Source of the DNA: an uncultured Tateyamaria sp.
Lineage (GTDB): Bacteria > Pseudomonadota > Alphaproteobacteria > Rhodobacterales > Rhodobacteraceae
Direction of reading: 5' to 3'
Assembly: GCF_947496075.1 (NCBI RefSeq)
Contig: NZ_CANMBJ010000004.1
Span: 186,001-250,000 of the forward strand
DNA: 64,000 nucleotides
The notes beneath the pieces are model-generated. The model saw only the letters and a program-made list of their open reading frames with translations, ran no database searches and was not told the origin of the DNA. The translations under genes were made by a program, and so were the position numbers. Of this stretch, positions 1-9,254 are shown in pieces (position 1 is the stretch's first letter; the number at the start of each line of letters is the position of its first letter).

Positions 1-206
1 ACGAAAACTGTTGTCGGCACACCCATCTTTCGAGCGTCGAGCAAGGCCACGTAGTCGCGAATGTACCCCGCTTGTTCGAGCCGTTGCACACGCCGGTGGC
101 ATGCAGATGGTGACAGATGCACCGCTTCGCTCAGGTCTGCATTCGATATCCGCCCCTGTTTTTGCAGAGCAGACAGGATACGGCGATCTGTTGAATCAAG
201 TGCCAT
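1..206 (-). CDS. Lrp/AsnC-family transcriptional regulator (3' end outside window)
   Basis: Only the first 68 or so codons are present; the gene runs off the left edge. The translation starts MALDSTDRRILSALQ and contains the N-terminal winged helix-turn-helix of Lrp/AsnC proteins (ISNADLSEAVHLSPSACHRR, then LEQAGYI). Start is the ATG whose complement lies at 204-206. It is divergent from the alanine dehydrogenase gene with about 134 bp between the two starts, an arrangement typical of a local Lrp-type activator of ald that senses an amino acid such as alanine. The effector-binding domain is not visible, so ligand and oligomer are inferred only. Confidence 0.9.
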   Translation of the reverse strand, partial: MALDSTDRRILSALQKQGRISNADLSEAVHLSPSACHRRVQRLEQAGYIRDYVALLDARKMGVPTTVF

Positions 207-340
207 GCGTGCAGGATCCTTCGTCACAATAGCATAAGTACGCACATTTCTTCGATGTTTGCGCACCAACACGATCCATTTCTAGTGCCCAATTGCAAGC
301 CAATTGCGCGACTCTGGACGCAACTGGAGGAGTAACTGCT
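207..340. promoter_or_regulatory. Divergent lrp-ald control region with helically phased repeat
   Basis: This 134-bp spacer must hold the promoters of the divergent Lrp regulator and ald. CAATTGC occurs at 290-296 and again at 301-307, 11 bp apart, i.e. on the same face of the helix, as is common for Lrp-type sites. A good ribosome binding site (GGAGG, about 326-330) precedes the ald ATG at 341. Operator function is inferred from layout only. Confidence 0.4.
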
Positions 341-1459
341 ATGCACATCGGATGCCCAACTGAGATCAAGGCACAAGAATACCGTGTCGGCCTGACACCC
401 AATGCAGCGCGCGAGGCTGTAACTCATGGTCATACTGTCAGCGTGCAAGCCGGTGCCGGAAAGGGTGCTGGTTTCGATGATGCCGACTATGTGGCGGCAG
501 GCGCGCATATCCTGGACACGGCAGAGGAAGTCTTTGCCGTCGCAGACATGATCGTGAAGGTGAAAGAGCCCCAAGCGGTCGAGCGCAAGATGCTGCGCGA
601 GGGACAGTTGTTGTTCACCTACCTGCATCTGGCCCCGGATCCGGAACAGACCCATGACCTGCTCGCGTCCGGCTGTACCGCCATCGCGTATGAGACCGTG
701 ACTGACACCAGTGGCGGGTTGCCCCTGCTTGCCCCCATGTCAGAGGTGGCGGGCCGCTTGGCCCCGCAAGTCGGTGCATGGACCTTGCAGAAGGCAAATG
801 GCGGGCGCGGCGTGTTGATGGGCGGCGTGCCCGGTGTCGGGCCTGCCAAGGTGGTCGTGATCGGAGGCGGTGTTGTCGGCACGCACGCAGCCCGCGTTGC
901 CGCCGGTATGGGCGCTGACGTGACGGTCCTGGACCGGTCCCTGCCCCGGATGCGTTACCTGGATGACGCGTTTTCCGGCCTTTTCAAGACAAGCTACGCC
1001 AGTGCGGGCAATACGGCCGAACTGGTGGCGGAGGCCGACATGGTGGTTGGCGCGGTCCTGATCCCGGGCGCCGCAGCGCCCAAGCTGGTGACGCGTGATC
1101 AGCTATCGACCATGAAACCCGGAGCTGCCATTGTCGATGTCGCGATCGACCAGGGCGGCTGTTTTGAAACGTCCCGCGCGACCACGCATGACGATCCGAT
1201 CTACGATGTCGACGGGATCATGCACTATTGCGTGGCCAACATGCCCGGTGCCGTTGCCCGCACATCAACCATCGCCCTTGGCAACGCAACGATGCCGTTC
1301 ATGCTGGCACTGGCGGACAAGGGCTGGCGTCAGGCCTGCGAGGATGACCCGCACCTGCTGGCCGGACTGAATGTGCATGCCGGGACACTGACCTACTACG
1401 CCGTTGGCAAAGCGCTGGGCATCGACGTGGTTGCCCCCAACCTTGCCCTCAAACAATAA
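341..1459 (+). CDS. ald: Alanine dehydrogenase
   Basis: 372 aa. Catalyses reversible NAD-dependent oxidative deamination of L-alanine to pyruvate and ammonium in the cytoplasm. The N-terminus MHIGCPTEIKAQEYRVGLTP is diagnostic (the conserved R-V-G-L-T-P stretch near the substrate site), and the Rossmann NAD fold is visible around residues 165-195 (VVVIGGGVVGTHAARVA then DVTVLD). Length equals the family norm. The ATG at 341 was chosen over one at 293 because it fits the family N-terminus and has a GGAGG site in front. The divergent Lrp gene probably controls it. Supports use of alanine as carbon and nitrogen source. Confidence 0.97.
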   Translation: MHIGCPTEIKAQEYRVGLTPNAAREAVTHGHTVSVQAGAGKGAGFDDADYVAAGAHILDTAEEVFAVADMIVKVKEPQAVERKMLREGQLLFTYLHLAPDPEQTHDLLASGCTAIAYETVTDTSGGLPLLAPMSEVAGRLAPQVGAWTLQKANGGRGVLMGGVPGVGPAKVVVIGGGVVGTHAARVAAGMGADVTVLDRSLPRMRYLDDAFSGLFKTSYASAGNTAELVAEADMVVGAVLIPGAAAPKLVTRDQLSTMKPGAAIVDVAIDQGGCFETSRATTHDDPIYDVDGIMHYCVANMPGAVARTSTIALGNATMPFMLALADKGWRQACEDDPHLLAGLNVHAGTLTYYAVGKALGIDVVAPNLALKQ

Positions 1460-1463
1460 GAAA

Positions 1464-1493
1464 GGGGCCGCTCGGATTGCACCGGGCGGCCCC
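1464..1493. terminator. Bidirectional terminator between ald and mscL
   Basis: A strong hairpin: GGGGCCGCTCGG (1464-1475), six-base loop, CCGGGCGGCCCC (1482-1493), 12 pairs including one T-G pair. It sits between the convergent stops of ald (1459) and mscL (1520). A T-rich stretch follows on the plus side (about 1498-1507). Likely ends both transcripts. Confidence 0.7.
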
Positions 1494-1519
1494 ACTTGGT
1501 CTTGTTTCGGTGTTGAGCC

Positions 1520-1948
1520 TTACTTGGCCAGAGCGTCGCGGATCTCGAGCAACACATCCAGTTCGGACGGACCTGCTGGCGCTTCTTCGGCGGGCTCTTC
1601 CGGTTTCTCTGCTGCCGCTTTGACCTTGTTCACGTAGCGCACCAACATGAACACCACGAACGCGATGATCAGGAAGTTGATCACGGCCATCAGAAACGCG
1701 CCATAGGCAAACACGGCTGCCCCGGCTTCGCGGGCCGCTTCCAGCGATGCGCCCTCGGCCACATCACCCGCCAGAACCGCATAGTTGTTGGTGAAATCCA
1801 GCCCACCCGTAAACAGACCGATGATCGGGTTGATCAGATCACCCACCAGCGATGTGACAATGGCGGTAAAGGCTGCACCGATGATGATACCCACGGCCAT
1901 GTCCATGACATTGCCCTTGGCGATGAAGTCCTTGAATTCGTTTAGCAT
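1520..1948 (-). CDS. mscL: Large-conductance mechanosensitive channel
   Basis: 142 aa inner-membrane protein that opens under membrane tension to release solutes on hypo-osmotic shock. It begins [20 protein letters not shown], the amphipathic N-terminal helix of MscL followed by TM1 ([20 protein letters not shown], roughly 18-40). TM2 lies around residues 75-100 ([20 protein letters not shown]). The charged C-terminal helix ([19 protein letters not shown]) ends in [10 protein letters not shown]. Start at 1948 has AAGGGA upstream; the longer reading frame to 2008 adds 20 residues not found in the family. Standalone gene, convergent with ald. Confidence 0.97.
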   Translation of the reverse strand: MLNEFKDFIAKGNVMDMAVGIIIGAAFTAIVTSLVGDLINPIIGLFTGGLDFTNNYAVLAGDVAEGASLEAAREAGAAVFAYGAFLMAVINFLIIAFVVFMLVRYVNKVKAAAEKPEEPAEEAPAGPSELDVLLEIRDALAK

Positions 1949-2094
1949 ATCTAGTCCCTTGTTGGCTTCCGCACGCTCTATTTTGTTTTGATGTGCGCGT
2001 GCAAACACTGGTTAACACATCTCCTCACATGACAAAGACTATTTTGGGGGGGAATTTCGCCTATGTCGGACCCATCATTTCAAGGAGACGACCC

Positions 2095-2793
2095 ATGGCT
2101 GACCTCAGCGCCTTTCCCATCACACAGAAGTGGATCCCCAAGGATCCGTCCGTTCTGCAACTGTTTTCGTTTCCAACACCGAACGGTGTGAAAGCGTCTA
2201 TTGCGCTGGAAGAGATGGAGATCCCCTACGAGGCGCACTTGGTCACGCTGTCGGATGCGGATGTGAAAAGCCCCGAATTCCTGTCCCTGAACCCCAACAA
2301 CAAGATCCCGGCGATCATTGATCCAAATGGCCCGGATGGCACGCCGGTCGGCCTGTTCGAATCCGGTGCGATCCTGATCTACCTTGCGGAAAAGTCGGGC
2401 AAGCTGATTGGCGAGACGGCCAGCGACAAGGCCCGGACGATCCAATGGCTCATGTTCCAGATGGGCGGTGTCGGTCCGATGCTCGGTCAAATGGGCTTCT
2501 TCGTGAAATTCGCCGGCTCCGATTGGGAGGATAAACGCCCACAAGAGCGGTACGTCAACGAATCCAAACGCCTGCTGTCCGTCTTGGACAAGGAACTCGG
2601 CGACAAGGACTGGATCACCGGGCAATATTCCATCGCGGATATCGCGATCGCACCCTGGCTCAACGCCCTGAACTTCTATGGTGCAAAGGAGATGATCGGT
2701 TGGGACGACCACAAAAACCTTGCAGCCTACCTTGATCGCTTCATGGCCCGCCCGGCCGTGGACAAGGCCAAGAACATTCCGCCACGCCCCTGA
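2095..2793 (+). CDS. Glutathione S-transferase family protein (Nu class, YghU/YfcG-like)
   Basis: 232 aa cytosolic protein. The thioredoxin-like N-terminal half carries the TPNGVKASIALEE stretch typical of Nu-class (YghU/YfcG) enzymes, NPNNKIPAIIDP with the cis-proline, and FESGAILIYLAEKSG (Glu-Ser binding the glutathione gamma-glutamyl group). The all-helical C-terminal half begins near residue 95 and contains the ITGQYSIADIAIAPWL helix. Nu-class enzymes act as disulfide or peroxide reductases using glutathione; the substrate here is not readable. Start at 2095 follows AAGGAG; the 34 extra in-frame codons upstream look non-coding. Monocistronic. Confidence 0.9.
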   Translation: MADLSAFPITQKWIPKDPSVLQLFSFPTPNGVKASIALEEMEIPYEAHLVTLSDADVKSPEFLSLNPNNKIPAIIDPNGPDGTPVGLFESGAILIYLAEKSGKLIGETASDKARTIQWLMFQMGGVGPMLGQMGFFVKFAGSDWEDKRPQERYVNESKRLLSVLDKELGDKDWITGQYSIADIAIAPWLNALNFYGAKEMIGWDDHKNLAAYLDRFMARPAVDKAKNIPPRP

Positions 2794-2825
2794 CCCCTTC
2801 TTCTGGCTGAAAATACCTCGGGGGT

Positions 2826-2843
2826 TTGGGGGCTGGCCCCCAA
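2826..2843. repeat. GC-rich intergenic palindrome, copy 1
   Basis: TTGGGGGC-TG-GCCCCCAA, preceded by TACCTCGGGGGTT. It lies between the GST stop and the convergent GMC oxidoreductase stop. A similar unit recurs at 6739-6758 behind another gene, so it looks like a dispersed intergenic element that may also end transcripts. There is no poly-T tract. Confidence 0.55.
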
Positions 2844-2874
2844 TACGGAATGGTGTCGCGCAACGTCTATTGGA

Positions 2875-4479
2875 TCACGCTGCGCGCATCTCGGCGCTGA
2901 TCTTTTCTGCCATCATGATGGTGGGGGCGTTCGTGTTCCCGCCAAGCAGGCGCGGCATCAGAGAGGCATCGACAACCCGCAGCCCCTCAACACCATGCAC
3001 CCGGCCCGCAGCGTCCGTTACTGCCATCTCGTCCTGTCCCATCCGGCACGTGCCAACCGGGTGATAGATCGTATCTGCGCGCGCCCGAATGTCAGCCTCC
3101 AACCCCGCATCGCTGCCGTCATGGGGATAGAGTTGCGTGCCGCGCCACGGCTCCAGCGGTGGTGCGGTCAGTATGCTCTCCATTCGCCGTGCACCTTTCA
3201 TCATCACATCCAGATCACGCCGGTCGGTCAGGTAACCGGGATCAATCAACGGCGGTTTTGACGGATCAGCAGAGTGCAGACCAACATGGCCGCGGCTGTG
3301 CGGGCGCAACACACAGACATGGCAGGAATAGCCAAACTTCACATGTATCTTGCGCATGTGCTGGTCCACGATGCCCACAACGAAATGCAGTTGCAGATCA
3401 GGACGGTCAACAGACGGATCAGAGCGCAGGAAAGCCCCCCCTTCGGCGAAGGGTGATGCGAACATGCCCGACCCATCCTTGCGCCATTGCAACCCCGCCT
3501 TGGCCAACGCCATCAAGCCCTTGGGACCCAGCCCCACAACGTCATCGCGCTTGGAATGGTAGCTGATGATATAGTCCAGATGGTCTTGCAGGTTCTGCCC
3601 GACCCCAGGCAGTTCATGGACCGGTTCGATGCCGTGCAACGCCAGTTCATCGCGCGGACCGATCCCGGACAAGAGCAGCAGTTGGGGCGATCCAAATGCA
3701 CCACTAGACAGGATGACCTCCCGCCCCGCCGTGACCAGCTTCACCTTGCCTTGATGTTTGATGCGTACGCCAACCGCGCGCGTGCCATCTATTTCCACCT
3801 TATGCGCCATGGCGCGTGTCAACACAGTCAGGTTCGTCCGCGCCAGAACATTGTCCGGCAGATAGGCCGCCGCGGCCGAGCATCTCTCACCCTTGGCCGT
3901 GCCGGAATGGTGCTGCGTCACTTGGTACAGACCCACACCCGCCTGCTCCGCATCATTGAAGTCATCGGTGAAACGCAACTGCTGTTGCGCGCCGGCCTCG
4001 ATAAAGGCGTTCGTGATCGGGCGCGGATCGGACTGCTCGGCGACTTGCAACGGCCCACTATCCCCATGCAGATCATCCGCACCGCGCACATTGCCCTCTG
4101 ACCGTTTGAAATAGGGCAGCACGCTGTCCCAATCCCACCCGTCAGCGCCCAGTTCCGCCCATTCATCATAGTCACGCTGATGCCCGCGCACGTACAGCAT
4201 CGCGTTGATGGCACTCGACCCGCCCAATGTGCGGCCACGCGGTTGAAACCCACGCCGCCCATTCAATTCGGGCTGCGGTTCCGTGTGAAAAGCCCAATTG
4301 TTGATCTTGGGTCTGCCAGAGATCATGCCCGCCACCAGCGCAGGCGCGCGGACAAAGATGTCGCGCCCCGAGCCACCCGCCTCGATCAAGCACACCGACA
4401 CCGTGGAATCTTCACTCAGTCGCGACGCCATCACGCATCCCGCTGAGCCACCACCAACGATCACGTAGTCGAATTTCAT
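2875..4479 (-). CDS. GMC-family oxidoreductase (choline dehydrogenase-like)
   Basis: 534 aa FAD flavoprotein. The ADP-binding fold is at the very N-terminus ([20 protein letters not shown]), followed by the first GMC signature around residues 79-100 ([19 protein letters not shown]) and the second around 255-270 ([16 protein letters not shown]). The C-terminal catalytic His region reads [10 protein letters not shown] and, near the end, [16 protein letters not shown], where the family has Asn-Pro/Asn-Thr before APT. Such proteins oxidise primary alcohols; BetA is the best known member, but no betB or betI lies nearby, so choline is not assured as substrate. Its start is followed on the same strand only by a distant neighbour. 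Standalone gene. Confidence 0.92.
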   Translation of the reverse strand: MKFDYVIVGGGSAGCVMASRLSEDSTVSVCLIEAGGSGRDIFVRAPALVAGMISGRPKINNWAFHTEPQPELNGRRGFQPRGRTLGGSSAINAMLYVRGHQRDYDEWAELGADGWDWDSVLPYFKRSEGNVRGADDLHGDSGPLQVAEQSDPRPITNAFIEAGAQQQLRFTDDFNDAEQAGVGLYQVTQHHSGTAKGERCSAAAAYLPDNVLARTNLTVLTRAMAHKVEIDGTRAVGVRIKHQGKVKLVTAGREVILSSGAFGSPQLLLLSGIGPRDELALHGIEPVHELPGVGQNLQDHLDYIISYHSKRDDVVGLGPKGLMALAKAGLQWRKDGSGMFASPFAEGGAFLRSDPSVDRPDLQLHFVVGIVDQHMRKIHVKFGYSCHVCVLRPHSRGHVGLHSADPSKPPLIDPGYLTDRRDLDVMMKGARRMESILTAPPLEPWRGTQLYPHDGSDAGLEADIRARADTIYHPVGTCRMGQDEMAVTDAAGRVHGVEGLRVVDASLMPRLLGGNTNAPTIMMAEKISAEMRAA

Positions 4480-4596
4480 CTGCGCGTCTCCCTTTCAAAA
4501 AGGCTAAGAGCGCACCCAGAGCGTTACAAGTGTGACCCAGGGTCGGCGGGTGGGCGCATTCCGGGCCAGGGGCCCGGAACAGTGCCACCAGGCGAC

Positions 4597-5043
4597 CTAT
4601 CCGGGCAAAGAGCCCGTCAGGACATAGCGCAAGACATCCACCACCTGTCCGGGCTCTTCGGCCACGGCCAGGGCTGCCGCATCCACCTCTTTCAAGGCAT
4701 GGGCATGATCGGGGCCATGCAGGATGATCAACGACTTGCCCAGTGCCGCAGCATACCCCGCATCAAAGGCGGCATTCCATTGCTTGTACTGGTCGCCAAA
4801 GCGCACCACGACCACGTCCGCATCCGCAATTCCCTTGCGGGTGCGGATGGCGTTCACCATCGCGCCCTTGTGATCATGCCAGTACTTCTTGTCCTCGGAC
4901 CCAAGGATCGCAACGCCGCAATCATCGCTCGAAGCGTGATCGGTCACCGGCCCGGAAAAGGTCACATCAAGGCCCTGTGCGCCATCTACTATCTGCTCTC
5001 GCCAATCGGTATGAATTTCCCCGGACAGGTATACGTTCAGCAT
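4597..5043 (-). CDS. ytoQ: YtoQ family protein
   Basis: 148 aa. Starts MLNVYLSGEIHTDWREQI and contains FSGPVTDHASSDDCG, LGSEDKKYWHDHKGA and DADVVVVRFGDQYKQWNAAFDAGYAAALGK. The fold and the last motif resemble nucleoside 2-deoxyribosyltransferase-like proteins, and the whole matches the conserved YtoQ family whose biochemical role I do not know. The start at 5043 is the family start; 49 codons upstream in frame are spurious. It sits downstream of a methyltransferase gene on the same strand, with a 61-bp gap. Confidence 0.85.
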   Translation of the reverse strand: MLNVYLSGEIHTDWREQIVDGAQGLDVTFSGPVTDHASSDDCGVAILGSEDKKYWHDHKGAMVNAIRTRKGIADADVVVVRFGDQYKQWNAAFDAGYAAALGKSLIILHGPDHAHALKEVDAAALAVAEEPGQVVDVLRYVLTGSLPG

Positions 5044-5104
5044 CGCAGTACTCCTTTGTTCCCAGCTGGACCTAACCTGCGTCTGACAGCACCAAAAACA
5101 AGGG

Positions 5105-5737
5105 TCAAGAACGGCGGGCCACAACGAAATGACTGGGAGGGCGCAGCGGGTAGTTTCCCGTTTCGACAATCTCGAACCCGGCGCGCGCAATCCGAGCCTC
5201 GAGGCTCTCTATCGTTTCGAAGCGGACAAACGTGGCTTTTCCAACAAGTTGCATCAGTGGAATGAACCGCTTCAATAACCCGAACTTCAACCCAAGGGAC
5301 CGCTCGCCAAGGCAGGGTGTCTTCGAGATGAACACGCCACCCGGCGCCAACAGGTCGTGCACGCGTGCGAGAGCCTCATCAACGCGGTCCACAAGATGGA
5401 ACAGGTTGAATCCCATAACGACCTCAAACGATCCATCCGCGAGCGCCGGGCTGAATGTATCGGCCTGCAGGAAGCGCACATTATCGACGCCCATCCTGGC
5501 CTCTGCCTGCGCAATCATGCCTTCGGAAAAATCCGTGGCCAGGATTGATCCTGCATGAGGCGCGAGTTTGAGCGCCGTGCTACCTGTACCGCAACCCAGC
5601 TCCAGTACCCTGTCTGTTGGCTTGAGGTAAGACACAACCCGCTCAAGTGTCTGTTCATATGCATCCGGGTCGCTGATCGGTTGTGCCGCGTATTTGACCG
5701 CCAACTTGTCCCAGAATTGTGCGTTCGGTTTCATCAT
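5105..5737 (-). CDS. Class I SAM-dependent methyltransferase
   Basis: 210 aa. Motif I is VLELGCGTGSTALKLAP (about residues 44-60), motif II ILATDFSEGMIAQAEAR, a later motif DGSFEVVMGFNLFHLVD and LLAPGGVFISKTP. This is the Methyltransf_11/25 type acting on a small molecule or lipid; the substrate is not readable. A hydrophobic stretch (FGLLKRFIPLMQLVGKATFVRF) suggests a membrane or lipid partner. Start is the first of two adjacent ATGs after GAAGGAG. It is divergent from a LysR gene 82 bp away, which may control it. Confidence 0.9.
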   Translation of the reverse strand: MMKPNAQFWDKLAVKYAAQPISDPDAYEQTLERVVSYLKPTDRVLELGCGTGSTALKLAPHAGSILATDFSEGMIAQAEARMGVDNVRFLQADTFSPALADGSFEVVMGFNLFHLVDRVDEALARVHDLLAPGGVFISKTPCLGERSLGLKFGLLKRFIPLMQLVGKATFVRFETIESLEARIARAGFEIVETGNYPLRPPSHFVVARRS

Positions 5738-5819
5738 CTATCTCCTTCACCACTGCATATACAGGTGACTTCGGACGCAATAAATTGACGAATTTCGCAA
5801 CATATGTATACAAATTTGC
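5738..5819. promoter_or_regulatory. Divergent methyltransferase-lysR promoter region
   Basis: 82-bp AT-rich spacer between two divergent starts. It contains AAATT-GACG-AATTT (5783-5796), a short inverted repeat, and a second AT-rich dyad near ACATATGTATAC. LysR regulators usually bind such sites and repress themselves while activating the divergent gene. Function is inferred. Confidence 0.35.
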
Positions 5820-6701
5820 ATGGATCGAGGGTTTGACTGGACGCATCTGCGCGCATTTCTGGCAACGGCGGAAACCGGGTCACTGTCCGCAGCCGCCCGG
5901 CAACTTGGTCTGGCCCAGCCCACGATCGGGCGGCAGGTCAGTGCGCTGGAGGACGCGTTGCGCCTGACCCTGTTCGAACGCACATCCCGTTCCATGACGC
6001 TGACGGATGCAGGCCGTGACCTGTTGATTGAGGCGCGCAAGATGGGCGATGCCGCCGCCCGCATCACCGTCATGGCACAAGGCCGGACGCAAGGGTTGGA
6101 CGGCATAATCCGCGTCACGGCCTCTGACATGATGAGCGCCTATGTCCTGCCCGATACCTTGCTGAAACTGCGGGACCTTGCCCCGCGCCTGCGCGTTGAC
6201 GTGATTGCCGCCAACGACATCCGCGATATCCTCAAGCGCGAGGCCGACATTGCCATCCGCCATGTTCGCCCGACCGAAGCTGACCTGATCGCGCGCAAGA
6301 TTGGCGACTCGTCAGCGCATCTTTACGCCTCCAAGTCTTACGTGGCGGCTCGCGGCTCGCCCAAAACGGTTGAGGATCTGAAGGAACACGACTTCATCAG
6401 CATGGCCGACGATGACGCCTTTGTCGCGGCCATGGAAGAATATGGCATCCCCGTAAGCCGCGCAAACTTGCGCTCCGGTTCCACCAGCGGAATCACAACA
6501 TGGGAGCTGTTGCGCAAAGGTTTCGGTATTTTCCCAATGTCGGACCACATTGGTGATCAGTTCGATGATGCAGTCCGCCTGCTGGACGGTGTCACCGACC
6601 TCAGTTTCCCGGTGTGGCTGGTCACCCACCGCGAACTGCACACAAGCAAACGCATTCGCCTTGTGTTCGACCTGCTCGCGGAGATGCTGAGCGAAACCTG
6701 A
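5820..6701 (+). CDS. LysR-family transcriptional regulator
   Basis: 293 aa. N-terminal helix-turn-helix (FDWTHLRAFLATAETGSLSA, AARQLGLAQPTIGRQVSALE, LFERTSRSMTLTDAG) is typical LysR. The C-terminal effector-binding domain starts near residue 92 (GIIRVTASDMMSAYVLP) and carries ADIAIRHVRP. Upstream and divergent lies the SAM methyltransferase gene, the most likely target. The effector is not predictable. Confidence 0.93.
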   Translation: MDRGFDWTHLRAFLATAETGSLSAAARQLGLAQPTIGRQVSALEDALRLTLFERTSRSMTLTDAGRDLLIEARKMGDAAARITVMAQGRTQGLDGIIRVTASDMMSAYVLPDTLLKLRDLAPRLRVDVIAANDIRDILKREADIAIRHVRPTEADLIARKIGDSSAHLYASKSYVAARGSPKTVEDLKEHDFISMADDDAFVAAMEEYGIPVSRANLRSGSTSGITTWELLRKGFGIFPMSDHIGDQFDDAVRLLDGVTDLSFPVWLVTHRELHTSKRIRLVFDLLAEMLSET

Positions 6702-6738
6702 TCCGTCCCTTCATCTTGCCAGGCAATCTTCGGGGGGT

Positions 6739-6758
6739 CTGGGGGGTTGGCCCCCCAG
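6739..6758. repeat. GC-rich intergenic palindrome, copy 2
   Basis: CTGGGGGG-TTGG-CCCCCCAG, preceded by CTTCGGGGGGT. It is the same design as the palindrome at 2826-2843 (CTCGGGGG then a G-run/C-run stem) and again sits just past a stop codon, here between convergent lysR and pheT. Probably one family of dispersed intergenic hairpins with terminator use. Confidence 0.55.
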
Positions 6759-6766
6759 TGCCGGAC

Positions 6767-9163
6767 CTATCCGCGTAAGCTGCCGCCTGTCGCCTTGGTG
6801 ACCTTATCGACCACCTTCTGTGCCACCGCTTCGATATCGGCATCCTTGAGGGTCGCATCCTTGGGCTGCAAGCGCACAGTCAGGGCCAGAGATTTCTTGC
6901 CCTCACCCAAGGAGCCGCCGATGAACTCGTCAAAGATGCGGACATCCTCGATCAATGCCTTGTCTGCGCCCATGGCCGCATTGACCAGCGTCAGTGCTTC
7001 GACCTCTGCGTCGACGACAAAGGCAAAGTCACGCTCGACCGCCTGCAGGTCGCTGATGTCCAGTGCGCCCTTGTTGGCCCCTGCCTTGCGCGGCAAAGGC
7101 ACCTCTGCGGGCCAGAGGGTGAAGGCCATGGCAGGCCCTTTCACATCCATCGCTTCAAGGACACGGGGGTGCAGTTCGCCGAAGATGCCCAGCACCTTCT
7201 TGGGACCAAGGCAGATCTTGCCGTGACGGCCCGGGTGCCACCAGCCTTGCGCGCCGCGCAGGATCTGCACCTTGGCCGGTGCGCCGATGGCCGACAGGAT
7301 CGCTTCGGCATCTGCCTTGACGTCGAACACGTCGACGGGTCGCGACGCGCCGTGCACGTCCTTGGATCCCGTCCGTCCGACAAGCAGGCCCGAGACCAGC
7401 AGGTGCTGTTCCCCCGGCTCACCGCCGTTAAAGGCCGGGCCGACCTCGAACAGAGCAAGATCGGCAAAGCCGCGCGCCTGATTGCGCGCTGCGGCTTGCA
7501 GCAGACCGGGCAGAAGTGCGGGGCGCATATGGCTCATGTCGCTGGAGATTGGATTTTCCAGCATCGTCGCATCATCACCGCCGCCGAAGAGCTTGGCGGA
7601 GGCCTGATCGATGAAGCTGTAGGTCACGCATTCATTGTAGCCCAGCGCCGCCGCTGTCCGGCGCGCGATCTGCTCGCGCCGCTGGATGGGTGTCATCACC
7701 GGCTTCGGCACACCCGGCGTCAGCCGTGGCAGGGGCTTGCCCTGCAGCTTGGTCAGCGACGCGACCCGGGCGACTTCCTCGACCAGATCGGCCTCGCCCA
7801 TCACATCGGGGCGCCAGCTTGGCACATGGGCCATGTCCCCTTCGAGCTTGAAACCGAGGGCGGTCAGCGTCTGGCGCTGTTCGCTTTCGTGGATGTCCAT
7901 GCCGACAAGGCTTTGCACCCGCGCGGCGTCCAGTTTGTACGCGCGGCGCGTGTCCGGCACGGCACCCGCGCTGATCATGCTGGAGGCGGTTCCGCCTACG
8001 TGTTCCATTATCATGGCACAGGCATGGTCCAGCCCGACGGGGGTGAAGGCCGGATCGACACCGCGCTCGAACCGGTAGCGCGCATCGGAGTTGATCTTGA
8101 GCGCGCGGCCCGCATAGGCAATCTGCACCGGGTCCCAATAGGCGCTTTCGACAAAGACGTTCACCGTCTCTTCGGTGCAGCCCGTTTCGGCACCGCCCAT
8201 GATGCCCGCAATGCTTTCGGGTCCGTTGTCATCCGAGATGATCATCTGACCGGGCTGGAACGTGTAGCTCTTTTCATCAAGCGCCGCGATCTCCTCGCCG
8301 CCCTTGGCACGGTGCACGCGCAAATTCCCAGCGACCTTGTCTGCGTCAAAGACGTGCAGAGGGCGGTTCAGATCGTAGGTGAAATAGTTGGTCACATCGA
8401 CGAGGAACGAGATCGGGCGCAGGCCGATGGCGCGCAGGCGGTCCTGCAACCACACCGGGCTTGGGCCGTTCTGAACACCCCGGATTAGTCGCCCGAAGAA
8501 CGCGGGGCAGCCATCGAGCGTATCGTCATCAATGCTGATCGTAATGTCAGAGACAAAGGCGCCTTCAACTTCTGGCACCGGGCATGGGCGCATGGTGCCC
8601 AGGCCACGCGCAGCCAAGTCGCGCGCGATGCCGCGCACGCCCAGCGCGTCGGGGCGATTGGGGGTGATGGCAATCTCGATCACCGGGTCGACCTTGGCCG
8701 GGTCGTTTTCGGCGAGCCAGTCGATAAAGCGGTCGCCGACCTCTCCCGAAGGGAGTTCGATGATGCCGTCATGTTCCTCGGACAGCTCCATCTCACGCTC
8801 GGAAGCCATCATGCCGAAGCTTTCAATGCCCCGGATTTTGCCCACGCCGATGGTGGTGTCGATGCCGGGGACATAGACGCCCGGCTTGGCGACCACGACC
8901 GTGATCCCCTCGCGCGCGTTGGGGGCGCCGCAAATGATCTGTTTCTCGCCCTCGTCCGTGGCGACCTGGCACACGCGCAGGCGGTCGGCGTCGGGGTGTT
9001 TTTCCGCGCTCAGCACCTTGCCGATGGTAAAGTCGGCCAGCTTTGCCCCGCGATCCTCGACCCCTTCGACTTCCAGTCCAAGGTCGGTCAGCGCATAGGT
9101 GATCTCGTCCACCGTGGCGGTGGTATCGAGGTGCTGCTTGAGCCAGCTGAGCGTGAATTTCAT
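6767..9163 (-). CDS. pheT: Phenylalanine--tRNA ligase, beta subunit
   Basis: 798 aa, the normal length for bacterial PheT. Begins MKFTLSWLKQHLDTTATVDE. The EMAP-like OB-fold that binds tRNA follows (FTIGKVLSAEKHPDADRLRV, about 42-62), then the B3/B4 editing region, B5 (LGFKLEGDMAHVPSWRPDV), the catalytic-like core (NECVTYSFID, ENPISSDMSHMRPALLPGLL) and the C-terminal ferredoxin-like anticodon-binding domain (PAVERDFAFVVD region to the end). Forms the alpha2-beta2 enzyme with PheS. Start at 9163 chosen from the family; 60 upstream codons in frame are spurious. Unlike the common pheST arrangement, two genes separate it from pheS. Confidence 0.98.
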   Translation of the reverse strand: MKFTLSWLKQHLDTTATVDEITYALTDLGLEVEGVEDRGAKLADFTIGKVLSAEKHPDADRLRVCQVATDEGEKQIICGAPNAREGITVVVAKPGVYVPGIDTTIGVGKIRGIESFGMMASEREMELSEEHDGIIELPSGEVGDRFIDWLAENDPAKVDPVIEIAITPNRPDALGVRGIARDLAARGLGTMRPCPVPEVEGAFVSDITISIDDDTLDGCPAFFGRLIRGVQNGPSPVWLQDRLRAIGLRPISFLVDVTNYFTYDLNRPLHVFDADKVAGNLRVHRAKGGEEIAALDEKSYTFQPGQMIISDDNGPESIAGIMGGAETGCTEETVNVFVESAYWDPVQIAYAGRALKINSDARYRFERGVDPAFTPVGLDHACAMIMEHVGGTASSMISAGAVPDTRRAYKLDAARVQSLVGMDIHESEQRQTLTALGFKLEGDMAHVPSWRPDVMGEADLVEEVARVASLTKLQGKPLPRLTPGVPKPVMTPIQRREQIARRTAAALGYNECVTYSFIDQASAKLFGGGDDATMLENPISSDMSHMRPALLPGLLQAAARNQARGFADLALFEVGPAFNGGEPGEQHLLVSGLLVGRTGSKDVHGASRPVDVFDVKADAEAILSAIGAPAKVQILRGAQGWWHPGRHGKICLGPKKVLGIFGELHPRVLEAMDVKGPAMAFTLWPAEVPLPRKAGANKGALDISDLQAVERDFAFVVDAEVEALTLVNAAMGADKALIEDVRIFDEFIGGSLGEGKKSLALTVRLQPKDATLKDADIEAVAQKVVDKVTKATGGSLRG

Positions 9164-9254
9164 GGGAGCGTCCCCTGCATTCCAGTACGGGCCTGCAATG
9201 GCAAAGATCGGCCCAAGGTGCAAGCGCGGGGCAGTGAACGCCCCGCCTTGCGTG

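Noticed and set aside
2875-4479. Calling the GMC oxidoreductase betA
   Set aside because: Family fit is clear but there is no betB, betI or choline transporter nearby, so the substrate cannot be assigned.
7169-8488. A 439-codon plus-strand open frame opposite pheT
   Set aside because: It is the antisense of a certain pheT gene; composition is that of a shadow frame (GC-rich third positions) and the product resembles nothing.
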